Assembly: GCA_002360555.1 (NCBI GenBank)
Contig: DEQS01000023.1
Coordinates: 1-11,989 of the forward strand
From: Chloracidobacterium sp. UBA3360
GTDB taxonomy: Bacteria; Acidobacteriota; Blastocatellia; Pyrinomonadales; Pyrinomonadaceae
DNA length: 11,989 bases
Direction of reading: 5' to 3'
Made by a program: the position numbers and the translations under genes. Under the pieces are notes generated by a model that was not told the origin of the DNA, did not search any database, and saw only the letters and a list, made by a program, of their open reading frames with translations. This document shows, piece after piece, positions 6,613-11,989 of the stretch (position 1 is the stretch's first letter; every line of letters begins with the position of its first letter).

Positions 6613-8919
6613 CTATCCGCGAAGATCTACGTCGAGACTCTTATCCGAAGCCGCAACCGAAATAACCACACATTTCGAAGTCGGGGTGAAGCTGCGTTTT
6701 GCGACGCTCGTTAACGGGATCAAGGGATTTGCCTCAGGAAAATACGCCGCTGCACAGTCAATCGGGATGTCATAGAGCACAACCGTAAAACCCTCGACGT
6801 GCCTCTCAACGTCCGCGAAATAGCTCGTGATATCAACGCTCTGCCCGGCGGCTAGTCCGCGAGATTCGATATCAGCCGCGTTCATAAATATCACCCGCCG
6901 TCCACCGTCGATGCCGCGATATCGGTCATCGAGGCCGTAGATCGTCGTGTTGAATTGATCATGCGAACGGATCGTCGTCAGAAACAAACGTCCCGGTTCA
7001 AGTTTTACGTATTCGAGCTTACTGGGCCGAAACAAAGCCGTTCCCGAAGGCGTCGGAAACTCGCCCCGGTTCGGCGGATTTGGCATATAAAATCCCCCGG
7101 GGTTGCGAATACGTTCGTTATAATCCTCACAACCGGGCACGACCCGCGAGATCCGGTCGCGGATCAGATCATAATCGGCCGCCATCGCTTCCCAATCGAC
7201 CGTCGAGCGATCATCGAGCGTCGCTTTGGCAAGTTCGCTGACGATCCGTGTCTCGCTTCGCAATTGTTCGGAAATAGGCTCGAAAATACCTTTCGACATT
7301 TGCACGTTGAGCATCGTGCTCTCCGTGGAAATAAACTGCTCGGCTCCGTTTCGGCGGTCGATCTCCGAACGTCCGAGACACGGCAGAATAAGCGACATTT
7401 TGCCGGGCGTCAACGCGGTCCGATTTAGTTTCGTAATGACCTGGACCGTGAGATCGCAGTTCGCCAATGCTGCCGAGACGGCCTCGGTATCAGGTGAGGC
7501 CGCCGCAAAATTGCCGCCCATCGCAAAAAATACCTTGGCTCGTCCGTCTGCCATTGCGGCGATCGATTCGACGGTGTTTAGGCCGTCGTTCGCAGGTGCC
7601 GTAAAGGCAAATTCGCGTTCCAGATTCTCGCGGAAGGCGGGCGTCATCCGCTCCCAGATCCCCATTGTCCGGTCGCCCTGCACATTAGAATGCCCGCGAA
7701 CCGGACACAGGCCCGCTCCGGGCTTGCCGATCGAGCCTCGGAGAAGATGCAGATTGACGATGTCCTGTATCGTCGCCACAGCATCCGTATGTTGCGTCAC
7801 GCCCATTGCCCAGCAGGTGATAAAAGAATTGACCGCGAGTATCAGTTCGGCGGCCTCGTTGATCTGTTCGCGAGTCAGACCGGATGCGGCGATGATGTCG
7901 GGCCAATCAATGGCGTCGAGCGAGACAATAACGTCTTCATAGCCTGACGTTTTCGCCGTGATAAATTCATGCTCGAAAACCGTTCCCGGGGATTTACGCT
8001 CGCGCTCGAGCATGATCTTCATCAAACCCTTAAGCACGGCCATGTCGCCGCCGATGCGAACGGGTAAGTGCAGGTCGGCTAGTTTCGCCGGCTTGAGACC
8101 AAGAACACCGAACAAATTTCCGTGCTGCGGATTCGGGTCGACAAAGCTCGTCAGTCCGACCTCTTTTAACGGATTGATCGCGATCATCTTAGCTCCGGCG
8201 GCTTTTGCGGCGGCGAGCGACGAGAGCATTCGCGGCGAGTTGGTTCCGGGGTTTTGTCCGATCACGATCACCAGATCGGTCTTCTCAAAATCCTCAAGCC
8301 GTATCGTCGCCTTGCCCAGGCCTATTGATTCGTTGAGAGCAACGCTCGTCGATTCGTGGCACATATTCGAGCAATCGGGCAGATTGTTTGTGCCGAATTG
8401 ACGCACAAAAAGCTGATACAAAAACGCCGCCTCATTCGACGTGCGGCCCGACGTATAAAAAACCGCCTCGTCCGGCGAGGCGAGTGAATTAAGTTTGCCC
8501 GCTATAAGTTCGATCGCATCAGTCCATTCGATCGGCTCGTAATGCGTTCCGCCGTCGCGGAGAATCAAAGGCTCGGCGAGACGGCCTTGATCGTTAAGCC
8601 AAAAATCGTCACGGGCCGCGAGTTCGGCAACACTATGCTCGGCAAAAAACTCGGCACCGATCTTCTTCTTCGTGCCTTCGTCGGCGAGAGCCTTTGCCCC
8701 GTTCTCACAAAATTCATTGATCGTCCGATGCTCAGGATCGGGCCACGCACACGACTGACAATCGATGCCGCCCTTTTGATTAAGCGCGAGCATCCCGCGC
8801 GTCGCATGAACCGGCCCCATCTTTCCGTAAAGATGCCGGAGCGCGTTCGTGACAGCATGAACGCCAGCCGAAGTTGTCGGCGGTGTTGTGACCTTTAGTT
8901 TCGAAGCGTCGTCCTTCAT
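6613..8919 (-). CDS. FdhF/YdeP-type molybdopterin oxidoreductase (formate dehydrogenase-like alpha subunit)
   Basis: This large enzyme of 768 residues belongs to the molybdopterin oxidoreductase superfamily and resembles the YdeP/"formate dehydrogenase alpha-like" branch (E. coli YdeP is about 759 residues). The N-terminus has GGIDCQSCAWPDP with Cys54 and Cys57, and Cys71 in EFCENGAKA, typical of this branch and probably iron-sulfur ligands. CSNMCHESTS places Cys187 where formate dehydrogenase H has selenocysteine. VIVIGQNPGTNSPR and GLCPVRGHSNVQGDRT are cofactor-binding segments. RSHDQFNTTIYGLDDRYRGI opens the C-terminal cofactor-binding domain. There is no twin-arginine signal, so it should be cytoplasmic. 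AGGAG lies 3 nt before the ATG. fdhD directly upstream supports a sulfurated molybdenum cofactor. The true substrate is unknown, since YdeP-type proteins are not proven formate dehydrogenases. The last codons and the stop lie in repeat-like DNA. Confidence 0.9.
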   Translation of the reverse strand: MKDDASKLKVTTPPTTSAGVHAVTNALRHLYGKMGPVHATRGMLALNQKGGIDCQSCAWPDPEHRTINEFCENGAKALADEGTKKKIGAEFFAEHSVAELAARDDFWLNDQGRLAEPLILRDGGTHYEPIEWTDAIELIAGKLNSLASPDEAVFYTSGRTSNEAAFLYQLFVRQFGTNNLPDCSNMCHESTSVALNESIGLGKATIRLEDFEKTDLVIVIGQNPGTNSPRMLSSLAAAKAAGAKMIAINPLKEVGLTSFVDPNPQHGNLFGVLGLKPAKLADLHLPVRIGGDMAVLKGLMKIMLERERKSPGTVFEHEFITAKTSGYEDVIVSLDAIDWPDIIAASGLTREQINEAAELILAVNSFITCWAMGVTQHTDAVATIQDIVNLHLLRGSIGKPGAGLCPVRGHSNVQGDRTMGIWERMTPAFRENLEREFAFTAPANDGLNTVESIAAMADGRAKVFFAMGGNFAAASPDTEAVSAALANCDLTVQVITKLNRTALTPGKMSLILPCLGRSEIDRRNGAEQFISTESTMLNVQMSKGIFEPISEQLRSETRIVSELAKATLDDRSTVDWEAMAADYDLIRDRISRVVPGCEDYNERIRNPGGFYMPNPPNRGEFPTPSGTALFRPSKLEYVKLEPGRLFLTTIRSHDQFNTTIYGLDDRYRGIDGGRRVIFMNAADIESRGLAAGQSVDITSYFADVERHVEGFTVVLYDIPIDCAAAYFPEANPLIPLTSVAKRSFTPTSKCVVISVAASDKSLDVDLRG

Positions 8920-8922
8920 TCA

Positions 8923-8927
8923 CTCCT
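8923..8927 (-). promoter_or_regulatory. Ribosome binding site of the molybdopterin oxidoreductase
   Basis: AGGAG is followed by TGA and then the ATG at 8917-8919. It is the clearest Shine-Dalgarno sequence in the window and fixes the start, although the spacing of 3 nt is short. Confidence 0.7.
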
Positions 8928-8934
8928 AATTAAT

Positions 8935-8960
8935 AATTAGTAATTACCAATTTACTAATT
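8935..8960. repeat. AT-rich inverted repeat across the fdhD stop
   Basis: AATTAGTAA (8935-8943) and TTACTAATT (8952-8960) are perfect reverse complements around an 8-nt spacer. The right arm includes the fdhD stop codon (8955-8957). It lies just upstream of the ribosome binding site of the oxidoreductase. The AT-only-like stem is weak and has no T-tract, so it is a poor terminator candidate; a protein-binding site or chance AT-rich symmetry are both possible. Confidence 0.5.
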
Positions 8961-9839
8961 GACCGCTGGTGCTAGAACGCTGATCCTTTGCCCGCCGCAA
9001 TAGATATTGAACCGCTCATCTCGGACAAACCCGATCAGCGTCATGCCGTATTCGTTTGCCAATTCGACGGCCAGACTCGATGGTGCACCGACCGCCGCGA
9101 GGATCGGGATCCCGGCCATCAACCCTTTCTGCACGAGTTCGAAACTCGCACGGCCTGATACAAGCAATATCGTTTCCGACAAAGGCGTTTCGCCTGTCAT
9201 GAATTTTGCGCCGATGACTTTGTCGAGAGCATTGTGGCGGCCGACGTCTTCGCGGATGATGTCGATCTCACCATTTGCGTAAAACAAGGCAGAGGCGTGT
9301 AAGCCGCCGGTCATCTCGAAACCGGCTTGGTCGTCACGTAGTTTCGACGGCAGCGAATGAATGATGTTGGCGGCCACTTTGAGATCGCTCGTTATTTGTC
9401 GAACGCCGGTCGCGAGGGCTTCGATCGAGGCTTTGCCGCAAACGCCGCAGCTTGAGGTCGTGTAAAAATTGCGTTCGAGACGTTTGAGATCGATGTTGAG
9501 AACTTCGTTTATGTCCACGCGGATGGTGTTCGAGTTGAGAGCAGAAGTACGATCCAGCGAACCGTTTCCCTTCCCGATCTTGAGACCGCAGTGGCGTATT
9601 TGTTTGATCTGGTCGGTCGAAGTGATGATACCCTCGGTAAAGAGAAAACCTGCGGCAAGTTCGCCGTCCTCGCCCGGCGTCCGCATCGTTATCGAGACGG
9701 CCTTTTGCGCTCCGTCAGGGAAACCGATCCGAATTTCCAACGGTTCCTCAACCGCGAGAACATCATCAGATTCAGAGCCGTCCCCGCCCGAAGCGACGCG
9801 ACGTACCGAAATTTCCGAATAAGCCGGTGCTGATTTCAC
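8955..9839 (-). CDS. fdhD: Formate dehydrogenase accessory sulfurtransferase FdhD
   Basis: FdhD passes sulfur from cysteine desulfurase (IscS in E. coli) to the molybdenum cofactor, which is required for formate dehydrogenase activity. The protein is 294 residues. It has the redox/sulfur-carrying motif TTSSCGVCGKAS with Cys131 and Cys134, EEPLEIRIGF near the N-terminus, RTPGEDGELAAGFLFTEGI (53-71), REDVGRHNALDKVIG (186-200), and SGRASFELVQKGLMAG (about 218-233). All are standard for the family. The start is a GTG (9837-9839); no ATG lies nearby in frame, and the N-terminal length is normal. No Shine-Dalgarno sequence is seen; a TAAAAT box 6 nt upstream raises the possibility of a leaderless transcript. 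The next gene downstream, after 35 bp, is its likely client enzyme. Confidence 0.95.
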   Translation of the reverse strand: MKSAPAYSEISVRRVASGGDGSESDDVLAVEEPLEIRIGFPDGAQKAVSITMRTPGEDGELAAGFLFTEGIITSTDQIKQIRHCGLKIGKGNGSLDRTSALNSNTIRVDINEVLNIDLKRLERNFYTTSSCGVCGKASIEALATGVRQITSDLKVAANIIHSLPSKLRDDQAGFEMTGGLHASALFYANGEIDIIREDVGRHNALDKVIGAKFMTGETPLSETILLVSGRASFELVQKGLMAGIPILAAVGAPSSLAVELANEYGMTLIGFVRDERFNIYCGGQRISVLAPAVN

Positions 9840-9845
9840 AGTTGA

Positions 9846-9851
9846 ATTTTA
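9846..9851 (-). promoter_or_regulatory. Candidate -10 box of a leaderless fdhD transcript
   Basis: TAAAAT (5/6 of the sigma-70 consensus) ends exactly 6 nt before the GTG start of fdhD, the spacing seen in leaderless bacterial genes. No good -35 element is seen at the usual distance. This is a candidate only. Confidence 0.25.
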
Positions 9852-9869
9852 GCAGACCAAAAACATTTA

Positions 9870-9938
9870 GCCACGAATTACACGAATGTCACGAATAAGA
9901 AAAAAAATCTAATTCGTGTTATTCGTGTAATTCGTGGC
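9870..9938. repeat. Near-perfect intergenic palindrome built of 9-bp modules
   Basis: Two 27-nt arms (9870-9896 and 9912-9938) are reverse complements with 2 mismatches, around a 15-nt A-rich loop. Within each arm the module CACGAAT recurs about every 9 bp. It lies 8 bp downstream of the fahA stop and 31 bp upstream of fdhD. Read on the minus strand it is a very stable hairpin, but only a short TAAATG tail follows, so termination is possible and not proven. CCACGAATTACACGAAT-type elements are known intergenic repeats in many bacterial genomes. Confidence 0.88.
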
Positions 9939-9946
9939 AAAAACTT

Positions 9947-11281
9947 CTAATCCGCTGGAAGAATTCTTCCGCGGCATTCGCCGAAGCCGATGCGGCGAAA
10001 ACCTTCGCGTTCGCAGTAGCCTTTCATGATTATTTCGTCGCCGTCTTCTAAAAATCTACGTGTTTCGCCGGATGGGAGTTCGATGGGTTCGGTGCCTCGC
10101 CAGCTTAGTTCGAGCATGGAGCCGCGTTCGGACTTTTCTTTGCCTGAGATCGTGCCGGTGGCGATGAGGTCGCCGGTTTGGAGGTTGCAGCCGCCGGAGG
10201 CGTGGTGCGTGAGCATCTGGCCGATCGTCCAGTAGAGGTCTTTCATGTTCGAGCGGCTTAACAAGAAAGGTTCGATGTTTTCCGCACGCATCTTCTCGGT
10301 TTGGATGAAGACCTCGAGGTTGATGTCGATGCCGCCGAATTTGCCGTTTTGCTCATCGGCGAGATAATCGAGCGGAGCGGGATCGCCTTCTTCGCGTTCG
10401 AACGCCTTTGTGCGGAATGGAGCGAGAGCCTCCATCGTGACAACGAAGGGCGAGATCGTCGTGGCGAAATTCTTGGCGAGAAACGGCCCGAGTGGCTGGT
10501 ATTCCCACGCCTGTATGTCGCGGGCGGACCAGTCGTTGACGAGGCACAGCCCGAAGATATGCTGCTCCGCCTCGCCGATCGGGATCGACGTACCAAGCTC
10601 ATTCCCCTGCCCGACAAAAAACCCGACCTCCATCTCGTAATCGAGGCTCTTGCACGGAATAAAGACCGGCGGAGCTTCCTGATCGGTCCGGTTCTGCCCC
10701 TTAGGCCGCTTGATGTCCGTCCCCGAGATCACGATCGACGAAGCCCGCCCGTGATACCCGATCGGCACATATTTATAATTCGGCAGCAAAGGATTGTCCG
10801 GCCGAAACATCGACCCCACATTCGTCGCGTGATAGATCGAGCAGTAGAAGTCGGTGTAGTCGCGGATATTTTCAAATGCCGGAAAATATTCCGTATCAAT
10901 TATGGGAACAAGACACTCTTCCGCAACGATCCGTTTCGACTCCTCAAAACCTTCAGAAAGTATTGCAACGCAGCGTTTTCGGAAGTCAGGAAGCGATTGC
11001 AAAAAGTTAGGATATTTGCCAACGTCTTGAAGGCTTGTTTTGAAGTTAGCCAGAAAGGGGATTCCTTCGTAAGCAACCTCAAACAACATCCGACGATATG
11101 CCTGTTGAACATCAAAAATCGAATCGCCGATAACTACTCCGATACGAACAAATTCCTGCGTAGCCTTTCTTCTGAATGTACACAGCGGCAAATTCTGTAT
11201 CGGAAAATCCGTATTCGGATCGTTGGCGGATTCGACCCAGCTTTTGAGGTTCGGGTCGTGGGTTTCGTTTATCTCGTACAT
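9947..11281 (-). CDS. fahA: Fumarylacetoacetase
   Basis: This enzyme hydrolyses 4-fumarylacetoacetate to fumarate and acetoacetate, the last step of tyrosine/homogentisate breakdown. The protein has 444 residues, against about 419 for the human enzyme, and aligns through the whole length. DFPIQNLPLCTFRR opens the N-terminal domain. DYTDFYCSIYHATNVG gives metal ligand Asp144 and general base His151. DYEMEVGFF gives Glu216 and Glu218, LVNDWSARDIQAWEYQP gives Asp250, and PFLAKNFATTISP gives Lys270; all match the human residues at an offset of 17. GDLIATGTISG and FGECRGRILPA close the fold. This is the full two-domain enzyme, not the short FAH-like hydrolase. No homogentisate dioxygenase or isomerase gene is visible here. 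The gene starts inside the end of a doubtful heptad-repeat ORF (13-bp overlap), and no clear ribosome binding site is seen. Confidence 0.95.
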   Translation of the reverse strand: MYEINETHDPNLKSWVESANDPNTDFPIQNLPLCTFRRKATQEFVRIGVVIGDSIFDVQQAYRRMLFEVAYEGIPFLANFKTSLQDVGKYPNFLQSLPDFRKRCVAILSEGFEESKRIVAEECLVPIIDTEYFPAFENIRDYTDFYCSIYHATNVGSMFRPDNPLLPNYKYVPIGYHGRASSIVISGTDIKRPKGQNRTDQEAPPVFIPCKSLDYEMEVGFFVGQGNELGTSIPIGEAEQHIFGLCLVNDWSARDIQAWEYQPLGPFLAKNFATTISPFVVTMEALAPFRTKAFEREEGDPAPLDYLADEQNGKFGGIDINLEVFIQTEKMRAENIEPFLLSRSNMKDLYWTIGQMLTHHASGGCNLQTGDLIATGTISGKEKSERGSMLELSWRGTEPIELPSGETRRFLEDGDEIIMKGYCEREGFRRIGFGECRGRILPAD

Positions 11282-11634
11282 ACTCTGTATTTTAACTTTT
11301 CAGCCGCCGGAATCCGAAGTGAACGCACCGGAAAGTGCTCGAACGTGATCGCGCAGTGCGCTGACGCAGTTGTGCATTGCTCTTTTGCGCTTGCGCCGAA
11401 CTCTTTTGCACTTGCGCCGTACTCTGACGCAGTTGCGCCGTACTCTGATGCAGTTGCGCACAGCTCTGATGCAGTTGCGCCGTACTCTGACGCAGTTGCG
11501 CACATCTCTGATGCGGTCGCGCAGTGCTCTGACGTGGTTGCTCCGTGCTCTGACGTGGTTGCTCCGTGCTCTGACGCTCTTGCGCAGCACTCTGATGGAG
11601 TTGCGCCGTGCTCTGACGCCGACAGAAGCGTCAA
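11269..11634 (-). CDS. Doubtful heptad-repeat ORF over the 21-bp tandem array
   Basis: This 121-residue open frame starts at TTG, a few bases after the stop of the upstream gene, and ends 13 bp inside fahA. It is almost entirely a 7-residue repeat of the type SE(H/Y)GAT(A/T), for example TASEYGATASELCATASEYG, with a short unique tail (FPVRSLRIPAAEKLKYRVCTR split by the array end). I recognise no family. In favour: it is co-directional with its neighbours, fits the gap, and my hand count of base changes between units is lowest at its second codon positions. Against: the start is TTG, there is no ribosome binding site, and four of the other five frames through the array are also open, because a 21-bp period preserves frame. 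It may be non-coding. Confidence 0.3.
   Translation of the reverse strand: MTLLSASEHGATPSECCARASEHGATTSEHGATTSEHCATASEMCATASEYGATASELCATASEYGATASEYGASAKEFGASAKEQCTTASAHCAITFEHFPVRSLRIPAAEKLKYRVCTR
11338..11619. repeat. 21-bp tandem repeat array, 13 units plus a partial unit
   Basis: Thirteen contiguous 21-bp units (11338-11610) are followed by a 9-base partial unit (CTCTGACGC, 11611-11619). On the plus strand most units begin CTCTGA(C/T)GCAGTTGCGC and end in a variable 3-4 bases. Two central units (11527-11568) are identical; the units nearest fahA are the most diverged (CTCTTTTGC variants and a CTCGAACGTG unit). There are no spacers, so this is not a CRISPR. The array fills almost the whole gap between fahA and the upstream hypothetical gene. 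Confidence 0.93.
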
Positions 11635-11638
11635 ATAG

Positions 11639-11989
11639 CTAAAGAATACCCAGCTTTTGCAGATCCGCCACAGGTTCGTCGAAAGAGCATGAGCCGAACG
11701 ATTGGATGCCTTTTTCGCGGAGCGTCTCGATGTGGCGCAGGTTTAGCGTGTAGTCTTCGCGCCAGATGGCGGCCTGGTCTGTAAAAGCAAAGACCTCGTC
11801 AAATTCCTCTTCCATCACATCAACGAGCAGGCTCTCGCGGTAGCCTTCGAGGGCGAAACCGGTCATGAGGAAAAGGTTGAGAAAGCCGTGCATCGTGCCG
11901 GTGACCGCGTTTTCTTCGTAAGTCAGCGGGCGAAAACAGCGTATCGGATGATGCAGCCCGGCGGTCGCTTTGAACGGCACATTTGCCGC
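11639..11989 (-). CDS. Conserved hypothetical protein, C-terminal part only
   Basis: The frame is open from the window edge (base 11989) to a TAG at 11639-11641, giving about 116 residues. The gene begins outside the window: AAN precedes VPFKATAGLHHPIR with no stop, so the GTG at 11978-11980 is unlikely to be the true start. VPFKATAGLHHP, GTMHGFLNLF and the ending SFGSCSFDEPVADLQKLGIL resemble a widespread bacterial family of uncharacterised proteins that I know only as hypothetical. Two conserved histidines and a late cysteine are visible. I cannot assign a function. The next complete gene downstream is fahA, beyond the repeat array, so a link to aromatic degradation is possible but unsupported. 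Confidence 0.75.
   Translation of the reverse strand, partial: AANVPFKATAGLHHPIRCFRPLTYEENAVTGTMHGFLNLFLMTGFALEGYRESLLVDVMEEEFDEVFAFTDQAAIWREDYTLNLRHIETLREKGIQSFGSCSFDEPVADLQKLGIL

Noticed and set aside
6112..6775. Plus-strand ORFs of about 200 residues across the purF start and the spacer
   Set aside because: Antisense to purF and the oxidoreductase end; composition and motifs match no protein and the spacer portion is repeat DNA.
7226..7942. 238-residue plus-strand ORF inside the oxidoreductase gene
   Set aside because: Antisense shadow of a gene with clear molybdopterin-enzyme motifs.
9870..9938. Intrinsic terminator after fahA
   Set aside because: The stem is strong but no uridine tract follows it on the minus strand, and the A-rich loop and modular arms fit an intergenic repeat better.
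11300..11590. Minus-strand arginine-rich repeat ORF
   Set aside because: Another frame through the same array; it begins inside the array and its third positions are again the least variable phase.
11338..11619. CRISPR array
   Set aside because: The 21-bp units are directly adjacent with no spacers, and no cas gene is present.
10301..11638. 445-residue plus-strand open frame across fahA and the repeat array
   Set aside because: Most of it is antisense to fahA, which has all its catalytic residues on the minus strand; the tail is simply the plus-strand reading of the 21-bp repeats.
11370..11642. Plus-strand leucine heptad ORF (LRRTLTQ repeats), looking like a coiled coil
   Set aside because: It is opposite to all neighbours, and its third codon positions coincide with the least variable phase of the repeat, the reverse of what coding selection would give.
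1..11989. Defence island, prophage or integrated element
   Set aside because: All complete genes are housekeeping or metabolic, co-directional and intact; no mobility gene, att-like direct repeat at a tRNA, or compositional break was seen. ssrA is a common integration site, but no integrase or duplicated 3' end is visible.

Overview
The window is a stretch of bacterial chromosome of about 12 kb with roughly 50% G+C. Every supported gene, including the tmRNA gene, lies on the minus strand, so transcription runs from the right end to the left. The content is mostly housekeeping and central metabolism. I see no integrase, transposase, phage gene, CRISPR array, restriction system or toxin-antitoxin pair. 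The combination of genes and the abundance of short-period intergenic palindromes suggest an Acidobacteriota-type genome (perhaps Blastocatellia). This is a weak inference from protein style and gene content, not a marker-gene result.

In transcription order, the right end holds the C-terminal part of a conserved hypothetical protein (11639-11989). It is followed by a 21-bp tandem repeat array (11338-11619), which reads as a heptad-repeat ORF of doubtful status, and then by fumarylacetoacetase (9947-11281), the last enzyme of homogentisate/tyrosine breakdown. A strong palindrome separates this from a molybdoenzyme pair: fdhD (8955-9839), a sulfurtransferase that activates formate-dehydrogenase-type enzymes, and a YdeP/FdhF-like molybdopterin oxidoreductase (6613-8919), its probable client. 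A 95-bp spacer of repeat remnants follows. Next come purF (first step of de novo purine synthesis) and an exported TPR protein whose start codon overlaps the purF stop.

The ssrA gene (tmRNA, trans-translation) sits at 3775-4148. Downstream is a compact group: murI (D-glutamate for peptidoglycan), a 73-bp palindrome, and then rph (tRNA 3' trimming), fabG (fatty acid elongation), a rhomboid protease gene and trmB (tRNA m7G46 methylation). The last four are separated by 1, 6 and 3 bp and probably form one operon.

I found no convincing new biological system. The most unusual material is non-genic: the 13-unit 21-bp array beside fahA, and three intergenic elements built from roughly 9-10-bp repeated modules, two of them near-perfect palindromes and one a decayed composite that appears to supply the stop codon of the oxidoreductase gene. 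Smaller points of interest are a hairpin covering the possible murI start codons, the coupling of a secreted TPR protein to purF, and a FabG lacking the usual Pro-Gly motif.
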